A program made the position numbers and the translations under genes. A stretch of DNA of 64,000 nucleotides from NCBI GenBank assembly GCA_039630235.1, contig JBCNVI010000006.1, forward strand, positions 3,022 to 67,021, written 5' to 3'. This document shows, piece by piece, positions 52,142 to 61,861 of this stretch (its first letter is position 1; each line of letters starts with the position of its first letter). The DNA comes from Candidatus Hydrothermales bacterium (GTDB taxonomy: Bacteria > Hydrothermota > Hydrothermia > Hydrothermales > JAJRUZ01). Below the pieces are notes generated by a model. That model saw only the letters and a list, made by a program, of their open reading frames with translations, did not search any database and was not told where the DNA came from.

Positions 52142-52733
52142 AATAAGCCCTGAACTAATTAAAGAATTAAGGGAAAGGACAGGTGCAGGAATAATGGATT
52201 GTAAAAAGGCTCTTATTGAGTCAAATGGTGATATAGAAAAAGCGGTAGAAATTCTTAGAAAGATAGGGATTGCAAAAGCAGAGAAAAAAATCGATAGGGA
52301 GGCAAAAGAGGGTATTGTAGAGGCGTATATTCATCCGGGATCAAAACTTGGTGTTTTGGTGGAGCTAAACTGTGAAACAGATTTTGTTGCCAAAAATGAG
52401 GAGTTTATAAAGTTGGCTAAAGAGATTGCTATGCAAATTGCTGCTATGAACCCTATAGCTGTTAAAAGGGAGAACATTCCTCCGGAGATAATTGAAAGAG
52501 AAAGAAGAATATATTACGAGCAAGCTAAGGAAAGCGGCAAACCTGAAAATATAATACAAAAAATAGTAGAGGGGAAAATGGAGAACTTTTTTAAAGAAAA
52601 ATGTTTACTTGAACAGAGCTACATAAGGGATCCATCGATAACAGTTGGGGACTTAATTAAACAATATATAACAAAATTTGGAGAAAATATCGTAGTAAAA
52701 AGGTTCGCAAGGTTCAAAATAGGGGAGCAATAG
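52134..52733 (+). CDS. tsf: Translation elongation factor Ts
   Basis: EF-Ts recycles EF-Tu from GDP to GTP. The 199-residue protein has the UBA-like start IKELRERTGAGIMDCKKALI and the core LGVLVELNCETDFVAKN. The length matches the short EF-Ts of thermophiles with one core subdomain. It overlaps rpsB by eight bases. Confidence 0.95.
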   Translation: MSEISPELIKELRERTGAGIMDCKKALIESNGDIEKAVEILRKIGIAKAEKKIDREAKEGIVEAYIHPGSKLGVLVELNCETDFVAKNEEFIKLAKEIAMQIAAMNPIAVKRENIPPEIIERERRIYYEQAKESGKPENIIQKIVEGKMENFFKEKCLLEQSYIRDPSITVGDLIKQYITKFGENIVVKRFARFKIGEQ

Positions 52734-52742
52734 TTTAAATAA

Positions 52743-53447
52743 ATGGAAAATAAAAGAATACTTTTAAAAATAAGCGGGGAGGTTTTAGGGTCATCAAAAT
52801 TCGGGTTAGATCCTGAGTCCTTTGAAAGAGTTGCAGATGAAATAAAGGAAATCCACGATCTTGGATTTGAAGTGGCTGTCGTTGTTGGAGGAGGCAATAT
52901 CATAAGGGGAATTCAGAGTGAAGAACTGGGAATTGATAGAGTCACAGCTGATTACATGGGGATGGTTGCAACACTTATAAACTCTATGTACCTCCAAGCT
53001 ATATTAGAGAAAAAAGGTAAGATAACAAGAGTCATGTCAGCAATCGAAATAAAACAGGTAGCTGAACCTTATATAAGAAGAAGAGCAATAAGACATCTTG
53101 AAAAGGGCAGGATAGTTATTTTTGCCACAGGAACAGGTAATCCCTTTTTTTCAACAGACACAGCAGCAGCTTTAAGAGCAGTGGAAATTTCTGCAAGATA
53201 TTTTCTAAAGGGAACTAAAGTAGATGGAATATATTCAAAAGATCCCTTAACTAACAAGGATGCAATAAAGTACGATAAAATTGATTATGATACGATAATA
53301 AAAAATGATTTGAAAATACTTGATGCTTCAGCTGTTGCCTTATGTAAAGAAAATCAAATAGAGATAATTGTATTTAATATAACAAAGAACGGGATTTTAA
53401 AGAAAATTTTACTTGGAGAAAAGTTAGGTACGCTTGTTACAAGGTAA
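52743..53447 (+). CDS. pyrH: UMP kinase
   Basis: PyrH phosphorylates UMP for pyrimidine nucleotide supply. The 234-residue amino-acid-kinase fold has LLKISGEVLG, VVGGGNIIRG, MGMVATLINS and FATGTGNPFFSTDTAAALRA. It follows tsf as usual, but the normal next gene, frr (ribosome recycling factor), is replaced by an LPLAT gene. Confidence 0.95.
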   Translation: MENKRILLKISGEVLGSSKFGLDPESFERVADEIKEIHDLGFEVAVVVGGGNIIRGIQSEELGIDRVTADYMGMVATLINSMYLQAILEKKGKITRVMSAIEIKQVAEPYIRRRAIRHLEKGRIVIFATGTGNPFFSTDTAAALRAVEISARYFLKGTKVDGIYSKDPLTNKDAIKYDKIDYDTIIKNDLKILDASAVALCKENQIEIIVFNITKNGILKKILLGEKLGTLVTR

Positions 53448-54066
53448 ATTTCTAATAAAGCTGGCTCAGGGAATTTTGCCAATAGTTTATTACTTCTTTT
53501 TAAAAACAATAAAATTTAGGCAAATAGGAGATTTTCCAAATAAAAGGGCTCTTTTTTGTTTTTGGCATAGATCCTTTTTTCCGCTAATTTATTTTTATAG
53601 AAACAAAAGAATAAGAATTTTAGTTTCTGCCTCAAAAGATGGTGAACTTTTGGTAAAACCTTTAAAGAAATTTGGATTTGCTGTAATAAGGGGATCAAGC
53701 ACAAAATTGGGAGATAAAGCTTTTAGAGAAATCGTGAGGGCTCTGAAAAAAGATAAACTTGCAGCAATTACACCTGATGGACCAAAGGGGCCAAGGGAGA
53801 TTTTTAAAGAAGGAGCCCTTTTTATATCTTACTTATCTTGTGCTCCCATACACCTTGTTGGTGTTGCCTTTTCTAAAAAAATTGAACTTCCCACCTGGGA
53901 TAAATTCATGATCCCTCTTCCCTTTTCTCGCTGCACAGTCTTTATTTCCTCTCCAATTTATATTTACAACAAAAAAAACATTGACAAAGAACTTTTTACA
54001 AAACTTTTAAAAGAAGTAAATTTAATAGCAGAAAAATATATTAAAAGGGGAGGGAAAATATGTTAA
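53434..54066 (+). CDS. Lysophospholipid-acyltransferase-like protein (DUF374)
   Basis: A 210-residue LPLAT-superfamily protein. WHRSFFPLIYF carries the catalytic His of the family, SKDGELLVKPLKKFGFAVIRGSS follows, and TPDGPKGPRE is the DUF374 signature. It probably acylates a lysophospholipid or lipid A precursor at the membrane. The start is TTG at 53434, overlapping pyrH by 14 bases; no better start exists upstream of the catalytic motif. Confidence 0.8.
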   Translation: MLQGKFLIKLAQGILPIVYYFFLKTIKFRQIGDFPNKRALFCFWHRSFFPLIYFYRNKRIRILVSASKDGELLVKPLKKFGFAVIRGSSTKLGDKAFREIVRALKKDKLAAITPDGPKGPREIFKEGALFISYLSCAPIHLVGVAFSKKIELPTWDKFMIPLPFSRCTVFISSPIYIYNKKNIDKELFTKLLKEVNLIAEKYIKRGGKIC

Positions 54067-56453
54067 TGTATTTTTTAACTTTTTATATAACGATTAATTT
54101 ACCAAACGGTCTTCATGTTATATACAAAAAGAAGGAAAAAACAGATATCTTTACTTTTCTTCTCGTTGTAAACTCCGGAAGTTTTAATGAGGAGGAAGGT
54201 TTTGAGGGGATGACCCACTTTCTTGAACATATGCTCTTTGATGGTAATGAAAAGTTTACAAGGGAGAAACTTAGGAAAAATTTTGATAAACTTGGACTCT
54301 ACGTTAATGCCTTTACAAGAGAAGATTATACGGCATTCTTTTTTTCTGGACCTGACCAAAACTATAAAGAAGGAATATATCTTTTATATCTTATGATTTT
54401 TAAATCAACTTTTCCTGATAAAGAATTTGAAAAAGAAAAAGGTGTTATATTGCAGGAAATTTATCAGGATAGATCAAGAGAATTTAACGTTGTGAAAGAA
54501 AAGGTGGACTCAATAATCTTTTTAGGGACTAACTATTCACACCCTGTTATTGGATATGAAAGAGCAATAAAAAATCTGAAAAAGGAAAAACTAATAGAGT
54601 TTTATAAAAAATTTTATGTACCAAACAATATGGTAATATTTATAAGTGGTGATGTAGATGAAAAAGAGCTTTTTGATTTTATTGAAAAAACTTTTGGGAG
54701 AGAGTTAGGAGGGGAAAAATTCTTTAATGAGGTGGATTTGAATTTACAGAGATTTTATGGTGAGAAAATATTTTTAAATATTGGGGGAGTTAAAAACTTT
54801 TATATTTTTAAGTGTTTTGAGGCGCCCCCGCTTAACTATACTTCAGCCTCTTATTTTATTTTATTAGAAGAAATATTTAATTCTGAGAACGCTTTAAAGA
54901 AATTTAAACAAAAACACAAAAGCATCTTAGAAGCTTCATTAAGTTATGAACCGAAGAAAAAATTTGGTGTCATCTTCTTTAATTTAACTTTAAAAAATAA
55001 CTTAAACAAAGATTCTCTCATCTATTTAACTGAAAAATTAAATTCCTTTATAAAAAATTTTTTAGATAGCATGAAAAAAGAAGATTTTGAGAGATTAAGA
55101 GAAAAACTTATAAAGGAGAAAGTTTACGATGATCTTGACCCTGTATACTCTATTTTCTATCTTGCAAACTACCTTATCTATAAGGATCCTCTCTTAAGAG
55201 AAAAAATTGTAGAAAATATAAGAGAGATAGAATATAAAGATTTTATCGAATTTTTTAAAAACTTCTTTAATAGCTCTTACAGTAAAACAGTAATTGTCTC
55301 AGAATCAAAAAAAACTGCAATAAAAGAAGCATTTCCAGAGGCTATTCATATACTTATTAAAAAAAGAGTACAAGCAGAAGAACTATCTAAAAATGGTATT
55401 TCTCAAGTATTTTTTAGAGCTCTTTTAAATGAAAGAATAAACAAAATAATTGAAGAAGAAGGGTTAAGGGTAAAAACTTTTGATAACCCCTATATACCGT
55501 TTGATGATTATTATCACAGATGGGATTTTTCTTATATAAGAGTTGTTTTTTCATCGGAAAGTAAAGATAAAATTCTTGACTTTATTGATAAGCTCTTAAA
55601 ACCTGAATTTGACACTTTTATTTTAGAAAATTCTAAGAAAGAGGCAATTTTAGCAAGAACAATTTCTGAAAAAGATCCATATATAAAAGCTTGGGAAGAA
55701 TTTGAAAAAAATTTATTCAAAGATGAAAAAAAATCTATCTACGGTGAAAAAGAAAAAATAGAAAAAATTAAATTGAAGGATCTCTATGAGTTTGCCAAAA
55801 TTTTAGAAAAAGAAAACAGAATAATAACATACGAATCGGAAAACCCCGACTCTTTATTAAAAATTAAAGTTAAAGAAATTTCAGATTATAAACCTATAGA
55901 AAAAATTAAGATAAATGAAGAACGCTTTATTGATTCGATAAAGTTAAATTTAAAACAGAGTTATATTCTGGGAGGAAAGGTATTTGAATTTGAAGATAAA
56001 AGGGAGATTCTCGATTATATCTCTCTTTCAGAAATTTTAACTCAAAGAATGCAAGAGATTATAAGGGAAAAACTGGGATTTTCCTATAGACTTTCATCTG
56101 GAGTCAGAATTTATCCAGGAAAGTTACTTTTTTATTATGAAATAGGAACAGATAGAGAAAACTTAGAAAGGGTAGAAAATGAAATGAGAAAAATTTTTGA
56201 GAGTATAAAGAGAAAAATAGAGGAGGAAGAGTTTGAAATTGCACTTAACTCTTTTTTAGGAAACTATATAAGAAGACTATCAAACCATGAGACAAGAAGT
56301 TTCTATAAAGGTTTTTACATTTATTTAGGCTTAGGAGAAGATTTTGATAAATTTATCAAAGATAACATTAGGAAAGTTAAATTAAAAAATGTAAAAAAAT
56401 TGGCAGAAAAAGTCTTAAACATAGAAAATTTTTCAAAGATCTATGTTTTTTAA
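54060..56453 (+). CDS. M16-family zinc peptidase (pitrilysin-like), two-domain
   Basis: A 797-residue insulinase-type protease. The inverted zinc motif HFLEH (His53, Glu56, His57) is followed by EKGVILQEIYQDRSR with the third ligand. The C-terminal half (about 430-797) repeats the fold without the zinc motif, as the inactive partner domain. The ribosome site GGGGAGGG lies before ATG 54060. The first residues are hydrophobic but no clear cleavage site is seen, so location is uncertain. It overlaps the LPLAT gene by seven bases and the convergent GT2 gene by 21. Confidence 0.88.
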   Translation: MLMYFLTFYITINLPNGLHVIYKKKEKTDIFTFLLVVNSGSFNEEEGFEGMTHFLEHMLFDGNEKFTREKLRKNFDKLGLYVNAFTREDYTAFFFSGPDQNYKEGIYLLYLMIFKSTFPDKEFEKEKGVILQEIYQDRSREFNVVKEKVDSIIFLGTNYSHPVIGYERAIKNLKKEKLIEFYKKFYVPNNMVIFISGDVDEKELFDFIEKTFGRELGGEKFFNEVDLNLQRFYGEKIFLNIGGVKNFYIFKCFEAPPLNYTSASYFILLEEIFNSENALKKFKQKHKSILEASLSYEPKKKFGVIFFNLTLKNNLNKDSLIYLTEKLNSFIKNFLDSMKKEDFERLREKLIKEKVYDDLDPVYSIFYLANYLIYKDPLLREKIVENIREIEYKDFIEFFKNFFNSSYSKTVIVSESKKTAIKEAFPEAIHILIKKRVQAEELSKNGISQVFFRALLNERINKIIEEEGLRVKTFDNPYIPFDDYYHRWDFSYIRVVFSSESKDKILDFIDKLLKPEFDTFILENSKKEAILARTISEKDPYIKAWEEFEKNLFKDEKKSIYGEKEKIEKIKLKDLYEFAKILEKENRIITYESENPDSLLKIKVKEISDYKPIEKIKINEERFIDSIKLNLKQSYILGGKVFEFEDKREILDYISLSEILTQRMQEIIREKLGFSYRLSSGVRIYPGKLLFYYEIGTDRENLERVENEMRKIFESIKRKIEEEEFEIALNSFLGNYIRRLSNHETRSFYKGFYIYLGLGEDFDKFIKDNIRKVKLKNVKKLAEKVLNIENFSKIYVF

Positions 56454-57284
56454 AAAAATTTTAAAATTTAGAGAGATTAAAAAGTATTTAAAGTTTTTTG
56501 AGAGGATCGATTTAATTAAAAAAAAGAGTGGCAATAGAATTCTAATAAAAGGATACATTATTTTTTGATTTTTTTTGTAAAAATAGTAAAGGGATCTTAT
56601 TCTGTGATAGAAAGCAAAAAGACTTTCTTTGTGGGTTCCACCGAATTCATGATAGACGATCCATTTAGGATAAAAATATATGTAAAATTTCTCCTTTCTT
56701 AACCTTCTCACTAAATCTCCATCTTCTTTAAAAAGAAAAAAATTCTCGTCAAAGTAGCCTACCCTTTTAAAAACTTTTGAGGGAAATAGGGCACAGGCAC
56801 AGGGTGCAAGAGGAACAAACTTTTCCTTAATCCTCCTTTTTTCCTTTTTTTTAATAAAATCTGCATAACCTAACAAAAATAAAAGAGTCCTAAAATGAGA
56901 CTCCGTATCTCTCCAAGGTGGAATCTTTTCTCCATTTTTATTTATCATAAGCGGAACAAGCATACCTATTTCCTTTCTTTTCTTTATAAGCTCTAAAGCA
57001 CTTTCAAACCCACTGATAAATTTAACATCTGGATTAACAAGAAGGATATACTCACCCCTACTTACCTTTATACCTATATTTACGGCCTTCGCAAATCCTA
57101 AATTCGCCTCATTATTTATCACTTTCAAAAAAGGATAACCCTCAAAATCAAGGTTTTCAGAAGGTGAATTGTTTACAATTATAATTTCTGCCTCCCTTTT
57201 AACACTATAGGGCAAAGAATCTAAAAGCTCTTTTATTAAATCTTTAGAATAATAATTAACTATAATAAGGCTTAGATCTTTCAT
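56433..57284 (-). CDS. Glycosyltransferase family 2 (rhamnosyltransferase-like)
   Basis: A 283-residue GT-A enzyme. SLIIVNYYSKDLIKELLDSL and IIVNNSPSENLD form the nucleotide-binding start; LVNPDVKF is the DxD-equivalent, and FFLFKEDGDLVRRLRKEKF the acceptor-side motif typical of the RfbF/WcaA rhamnosyltransferase group. It acts at the cytoplasmic membrane on a glycan. It overlaps the kinase-helicase gene by four bases, a curious partner for a polysaccharide enzyme. Confidence 0.85.
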   Translation of the reverse strand: MKDLSLIIVNYYSKDLIKELLDSLPYSVKREAEIIIVNNSPSENLDFEGYPFLKVINNEANLGFAKAVNIGIKVSRGEYILLVNPDVKFISGFESALELIKKRKEIGMLVPLMINKNGEKIPPWRDTESHFRTLLFLLGYADFIKKKEKRRIKEKFVPLAPCACALFPSKVFKRVGYFDENFFLFKEDGDLVRRLRKEKFYIYFYPKWIVYHEFGGTHKESLFAFYHRIRSLYYFYKKNQKIMYPFIRILLPLFFLIKSILSKNFKYFLISLNFKIFLKNIDL

Positions 57285-59854
57285 GAAATAATCATCTCTT
57301 CAATAAACCGTGAGGGCGTAAGTTTTTTTCCAGCTTTCATCTTAGGTCTTGTTATAAAAACCTTTTCACAACTCCTTGTTAAAGCAACGTAAAAGAGTCT
57401 TCTTTCTTCATCTAACTCTTTCTTTTGTGATAGACTTCTAATACTGGGAATGATAGATTCAGCAACACCTGTTATAAAAACTACATCAAATTCAAGACCC
57501 TTAGCACCATGAATCGTAGAGAGAAAAACACCCCCTTCCTTTGAGTCAGTTTCAAGACTCTCTAAAATTGAAAAGGAATCTAAGAATTTTTTTAACTCTT
57601 TAGCCTTATATTCCCTTAAAAGGAAGAAAAATTCATCTAAAGTTTCCCTTTCTTCTTTTTCTTGATCTGGAGGTAAATTTTTAAGAAACTCATAAAAGTT
57701 AATTTTTTCAAGAAATTCATCAACTATTTCAAAGGGGGTTTTTGAAAATTTCTCTTTCTGATGAGTTTTCCACAATTTTAAAATATCTTCACTTATTTTC
57801 TTATTTCCCAGGAAATATTTTAAAGTCTTTTTAAGAACTTCTCTTTTGCTAAACTGAACAGATTCGAGATAACCTATAAGTGCCCTAACAAGACTCTTAG
57901 TATAAAATCTTGATTTACCCTCAACGTTAAAAGGTATATTTTCCTTTTTTAACGTCTCTTGTATATTTTTTAGATAGTAAGAAAATCTTGATAAAACAGC
58001 TATCTTTTCCTCTTTAGTACCCTGTGAGAGTAAAATTTTTATTTCTTTAGAAATAAACTTAGCCTCTTCTTTTTCGTCTTCGGCATGAAAAACAAAGATC
58101 CTTTCTCCCTTTTTTTCAGCAGGTGTAAAGAAAAACTCTTTCCTATCTTTTATTTTAGATAAAATCTTTAAACCTGCTTCATAAATATGTTCTGGTATTC
58201 TAAAGGATTTTGTAAGATAGTATATTTTTGAGTTTTCAAAGTATTTCTCGAAATTGTTTATAAATTCTGTAGAAGCTCCTTTAAAACCGTAAATAGCTTG
58301 GTCCGGATCACCTGTAGCAAATAAAGATCCACCTTTTTCTCTTAATTTTCTTAAAAGTGACACCTCACCATAACTTAAATCTTGAAACTCATCAACAAGC
58401 AAATACTTAATATTTTCCGAAAATCTTTCCTTTATATCTTCATAGTTATCAAGTATAAGATTTGAATAAAATATCAAGTCATCGTAATCTAACAAGTTAT
58501 TTTCTCTTAAAATTTCTGAATATCTTTTGTAAACAAGACCACATTTTCTAAGCCAAGCATAATCTGATCTTAAAAGATCCTCAGGTGTAAGTAAATTAAT
58601 TTTAGAAACTGAAATAGTTTTAATTACTTCTTCAAGTTCAACCTGAGAAAACTCAGTAAAGTTATTTCTAATTATCTGAAAACTTTCACTTCTTGAAATA
58701 ACTTTAGCTTCTTCCATGTTAAAACCTATTCTTTCTCCCCCAGTATAAATAACCTGTAAACCTAAACTATGTAATGTGGAAACATTTAATGAAATAAAAT
58801 TTTTCTTTGAAAGAAGAAGCATCAGACGTGATTTTATTTCATTTATCCCCTTGCCCGTGAAAGTCGTAATAATGATTTCTTCTGGCTCAAAATTTTTAAC
58901 TTCAATAAGATAAGATGCTCTTCTTATTAGACAAGTTGTCTTACCAGTCCCCGCACCACCAACTACAAGTACAAACCTTTCTTCTGTGGTTACAGCATCC
59001 CTTTGTTCATCTGTTAAATCTTCTAATATATTTTTTTTCTTATCACCTATCTTTACATCTATCAGTGCCATATAAGAAACTTTCAATCCTTCTTCAAGTG
59101 ATTCATACATTTCCTTTGCTGTTTTAAATCTCTTTTCAGGATCGGGATCTATTGCCTTTTCTATAACCCTTCTTGTATTTTCACTTACATTTTCTGTGAG
59201 TCTTTTAAAATTCCCCTTTTTTATTTTTTCCCTAATTTCTTCAAAGGTTCTACCTTGAAATGGTGGGAATCCTGTAAAGCACTCATACATCATGCAACCC
59301 ACTGCAAAGATGTCGGTTTTTTCAGAGTAATTTCCCCTCCAACCCTCAGGTGCAAGATAAAGTGGTGTTCCAACAATGTTTCCACTTACTTTTTCTTGGA
59401 AGATAAGGGCAAGTCCAAAATCTGAGATTTTAGGTTCATAATCAGATGTTAAGAGAATGTTTTCAGGTTTTAAATCTCTATGCAAAAAGCCCCTTGAATG
59501 AGCATAGGAAAGGGCAAGGAGAACTTTTTTAAAAATTTTTAAAACAAGATCCTCATCAACAGGTGCAGATTTTATCAGATTTCTAAGTGAGAATCCCTCT
59601 ACATACTCCATTGTCATTATGAGATTATTCTCTATTATGTCAACAGAGTAGAATCTAACGATATTTTCATGTAAAAGCTCGGATAAAACTTTAGCCTCTC
59701 TTTTTAAAATTTCCCATTCTTCTTTTCTTATTCTTGGAACCTTTATTGCAAAAAGTTTATCAATTAAGGTATCTCTTACAAGGTAAACATCACCGAAAGT
59801 TCCACCTCCCAGCCACCTTAAAATTTCATATTTTCCCAGCTTTTTCTGTAACAT
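57281..59854 (-). CDS. Fusion of Ser/Thr protein kinase and UvrD/PcrA-type helicase
   Basis: One 857-residue ORF. Residues about 8-255 are a complete Hanks-type kinase: glycine loop GGGTFGDV (16-23), Lys38 in FAIK, HRDLKPEN (125-132), DFG (145-147) and APE (168-170). After a 20-residue linker, residues 280-857 are a superfamily 1A helicase: DEQRDAV Q-motif, Walker A GGAGTGKT (299-306), DEFQD (488-492), GDPDQAIYGFKG (515-526), STIHGAKGLEFD (779-790) and the arginine-finger motif ALTRS. Both halves look active. No membrane segment or PASTA repeat is present. It lies one base after folC and overlaps the GT2 gene. A role in DNA repair, signalling or defence is not established. Confidence 0.9.
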   Translation of the reverse strand: MLQKKLGKYEILRWLGGGTFGDVYLVRDTLIDKLFAIKVPRIRKEEWEILKREAKVLSELLHENIVRFYSVDIIENNLIMTMEYVEGFSLRNLIKSAPVDEDLVLKIFKKVLLALSYAHSRGFLHRDLKPENILLTSDYEPKISDFGLALIFQEKVSGNIVGTPLYLAPEGWRGNYSEKTDIFAVGCMMYECFTGFPPFQGRTFEEIREKIKKGNFKRLTENVSENTRRVIEKAIDPDPEKRFKTAKEMYESLEEGLKVSYMALIDVKIGDKKKNILEDLTDEQRDAVTTEERFVLVVGGAGTGKTTCLIRRASYLIEVKNFEPEEIIITTFTGKGINEIKSRLMLLLSKKNFISLNVSTLHSLGLQVIYTGGERIGFNMEEAKVISRSESFQIIRNNFTEFSQVELEEVIKTISVSKINLLTPEDLLRSDYAWLRKCGLVYKRYSEILRENNLLDYDDLIFYSNLILDNYEDIKERFSENIKYLLVDEFQDLSYGEVSLLRKLREKGGSLFATGDPDQAIYGFKGASTEFINNFEKYFENSKIYYLTKSFRIPEHIYEAGLKILSKIKDRKEFFFTPAEKKGERIFVFHAEDEKEEAKFISKEIKILLSQGTKEEKIAVLSRFSYYLKNIQETLKKENIPFNVEGKSRFYTKSLVRALIGYLESVQFSKREVLKKTLKYFLGNKKISEDILKLWKTHQKEKFSKTPFEIVDEFLEKINFYEFLKNLPPDQEKEERETLDEFFFLLREYKAKELKKFLDSFSILESLETDSKEGGVFLSTIHGAKGLEFDVVFITGVAESIIPSIRSLSQKKELDEERRLFYVALTRSCEKVFITRPKMKAGKKLTPSRFIEEMIIS

Positions 59855-59855
59855 T

Positions 59856-61133
59856 TTATTTTATAATAAAGTTAACGAATTTCTTTGCGAGTTCAACAAG
59901 ATAGAAAGATCCTACTAAAAGTATAAGAGAACTTGAGTTTGAGTTTTCAAGACAAAAGTTAAAAGCTTCATAGGCATCTTCAAAGGTAGCTATTTTACTA
60001 AAATTTAGTCCTTTTGCTATTTCGTAGATAACTTTAGGGTTTTCTCTTCTTGGTATATGTGATTGAGTTAAAACTAAATTTTTAGGTTCAAGTCTTTCTA
60101 AAATTTTTAACATTTTTGCTATATTTTTATCTTTATTTGATCCAAAAATAAGAAAATCAGGTGTTTTTTTGATAATATTTTTAACATTTCTAACAACAGC
60201 AGAGATTGATAGGGGATTATGGGCGCCATCAACGATAAAAAATGGGTTATCGAGAATTTTTTCAAATCTACCAAAGATTTTGAATTCGGTAAACTCGTAA
60301 TTTTTAATTCCCATAAGGTAAAGGTATAAAAAAGCACAAGCTGCGTTTATAGCCTGGAAATCTCCAATTAACTTAGTAAAAACTTCATGCCACCTGTTGT
60401 CAAAATATATTTTAAAAGAGGTTCCATTTAAAGAAGCCTCCTTAATTTTAAATGGTATTTTCAGTGAGAGAAGGTACACTTCACTTTTTACTTTTTTCGC
60501 TCTATCAATTAAAACTTCAAGAACCTCTTTTGGTTGGGGAGAAATTATAGTATTTTTACCTTTTATGACAAAACTTTTCTCGTAGGCAATTTTTGAAAGG
60601 GTATTTCCCAGAATATGTTCATGATCATAGCTGATTGGTGTAATTATTGAAAAGTCAGTTTGGCAAGAATTTACAGCATCAAGTCTTCCCCCAAGTCCTA
60701 TCTCTAAAACGTTGAAGTCTGTATTTTTATCTTTAAAATATAAAAAAGCAATAATTGTTAAAGCCTCAAAATAAGTCAAAAAAATTCCCTTTTCAACTTT
60801 TTCCTTTATTTTTGAAACATAAAATATAAAATCTTTTTCAGAAATAAGATCATTTCCTATTCTGATTCTTTCTCTTACGTCCATAACATGGGGAGATGTA
60901 TAAAGGCCAACGTTCTTAAAGCCCTTTTGAATAAAACCAGAGACAATATGATGTGCTGTGCTTCCCTTTCCCTTTGTGCCAGCAATTATACAAGGATTTT
61001 TAAGATGAAGCTGAGGATTACCAAATTCATTAAGGTCTTTTAAAAATCTTTCAAAATCAAATTCACCCTTTATGTTTTTTTTCTCATAATTTATGAGAGA
61101 TTCAAGAAATGAATTTGCTTCTAAAAAGTTCAT
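59856..61133 (-). CDS. folC: Dihydrofolate synthase/folylpolyglutamate synthase
   Basis: FolC adds glutamate to folates and, in bifunctional forms, to dihydropteroate. The 425-residue Mur-ligase-family protein has the P-loop GTKGKGSTAHHIV near residue 52, YTSPHVMDVRERIRI, and LEIGLGGRLDAVN. A C-terminal domain with FIVDGAHNPLS follows. The length is normal. It starts two bases after uppP. Confidence 0.93.
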   Translation of the reverse strand: MNFLEANSFLESLINYEKKNIKGEFDFERFLKDLNEFGNPQLHLKNPCIIAGTKGKGSTAHHIVSGFIQKGFKNVGLYTSPHVMDVRERIRIGNDLISEKDFIFYVSKIKEKVEKGIFLTYFEALTIIAFLYFKDKNTDFNVLEIGLGGRLDAVNSCQTDFSIITPISYDHEHILGNTLSKIAYEKSFVIKGKNTIISPQPKEVLEVLIDRAKKVKSEVYLLSLKIPFKIKEASLNGTSFKIYFDNRWHEVFTKLIGDFQAINAACAFLYLYLMGIKNYEFTEFKIFGRFEKILDNPFFIVDGAHNPLSISAVVRNVKNIIKKTPDFLIFGSNKDKNIAKMLKILERLEPKNLVLTQSHIPRRENPKVIYEIAKGLNFSKIATFEDAYEAFNFCLENSNSSSLILLVGSFYLVELAKKFVNFIIK

Positions 61134-61135
61134 AA

Positions 61136-61858
61136 TTATTTATTTAGGTTAAAAAAGCAAAATATGGAAAGAAGTATAGTGTAAATACCAAAAAAGGGAA
61201 AGTATTTCTTCTTTAGTGAACCTTCAAGGATATAAAGGGCAAGAAGTCCTGATAAAAAGGCAAAAATAAAAGAGAAAATAGAGGGTAAAACTTCTAAGTT
61301 TTTTAAGTCATCAATTTCAATTAGGAAAGCGCCGAGTACAAGTGGAAGATACATATAGAAAGAAAACTCAAAGCTTTCCCTTGAACTTACTTTTAACAAA
61401 AGACCAGTCGTAATTGTTATTCCTGATCTTGAAATACCAGGTAAAAGTGCAAATATTTGAAAAAAGCCAATTATAAGTGCCTTTTTTATATCCAAAACTT
61501 TGTTTCCCTCTTTTAAAAAAGAAAGTAAAAGATAAAAGCCGTTTAGAAAAAAGAAGATAAAAAGAAAATCGGCATCTTCAAAAAAATACTCAATTTTTTC
61601 TCTAAAAAAAAGGGCAAAGATACCTGCTGGCAATATCCCAACTATTATTTTAAAAAAATTTTTGTAATAATAGGCTATTAACCTATTTCTAAAGTAAAAA
61701 ATAACCGAGAAAAAAGTAGCAAGATGTAATAAAGTTTCAATTCCTATTCCTTTTATGTTAAAGCCTAAGATTTCTTGCAGTAAAACCAAATGGCCTGAAG
61801 ATGAAATGGGTAAAAACTCTGTTAAACCTTGAAATAAACCAAGTATTATCTCTTTCAA
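61136..61858 (-). CDS. uppP: Undecaprenyl-diphosphatase
   Basis: UppP (BacA) recycles the undecaprenyl carrier of peptidoglycan and surface glycans. The 240-residue membrane protein has the active-site segments GLTEFLPISSSGHLVLL near residue 12 and LPGISRSGITITTGLLL near 143. About eight helices are predicted; the length is slightly short. It follows the CheW-like gene by three bases. Confidence 0.93.
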   Translation of the reverse strand: MKEIILGLFQGLTEFLPISSSGHLVLLQEILGFNIKGIGIETLLHLATFFSVIFYFRNRLIAYYYKNFFKIIVGILPAGIFALFFREKIEYFFEDADFLFIFFFLNGFYLLLSFLKEGNKVLDIKKALIIGFFQIFALLPGISRSGITITTGLLLKVSSRESFEFSFYMYLPLVLGAFLIEIDDLKNLEVLPSIFSFIFAFLSGLLALYILEGSLKKKYFPFFGIYTILLSIFCFFNLNK

Positions 61859-61861
61859 ACT

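Noticed and set aside
57281-59854. Two separate genes misjoined (kinase and helicase)
   Set aside because: The frame is continuous through the linker with uniform codon use, and there is no internal ribosome site or start near residues 256-280.
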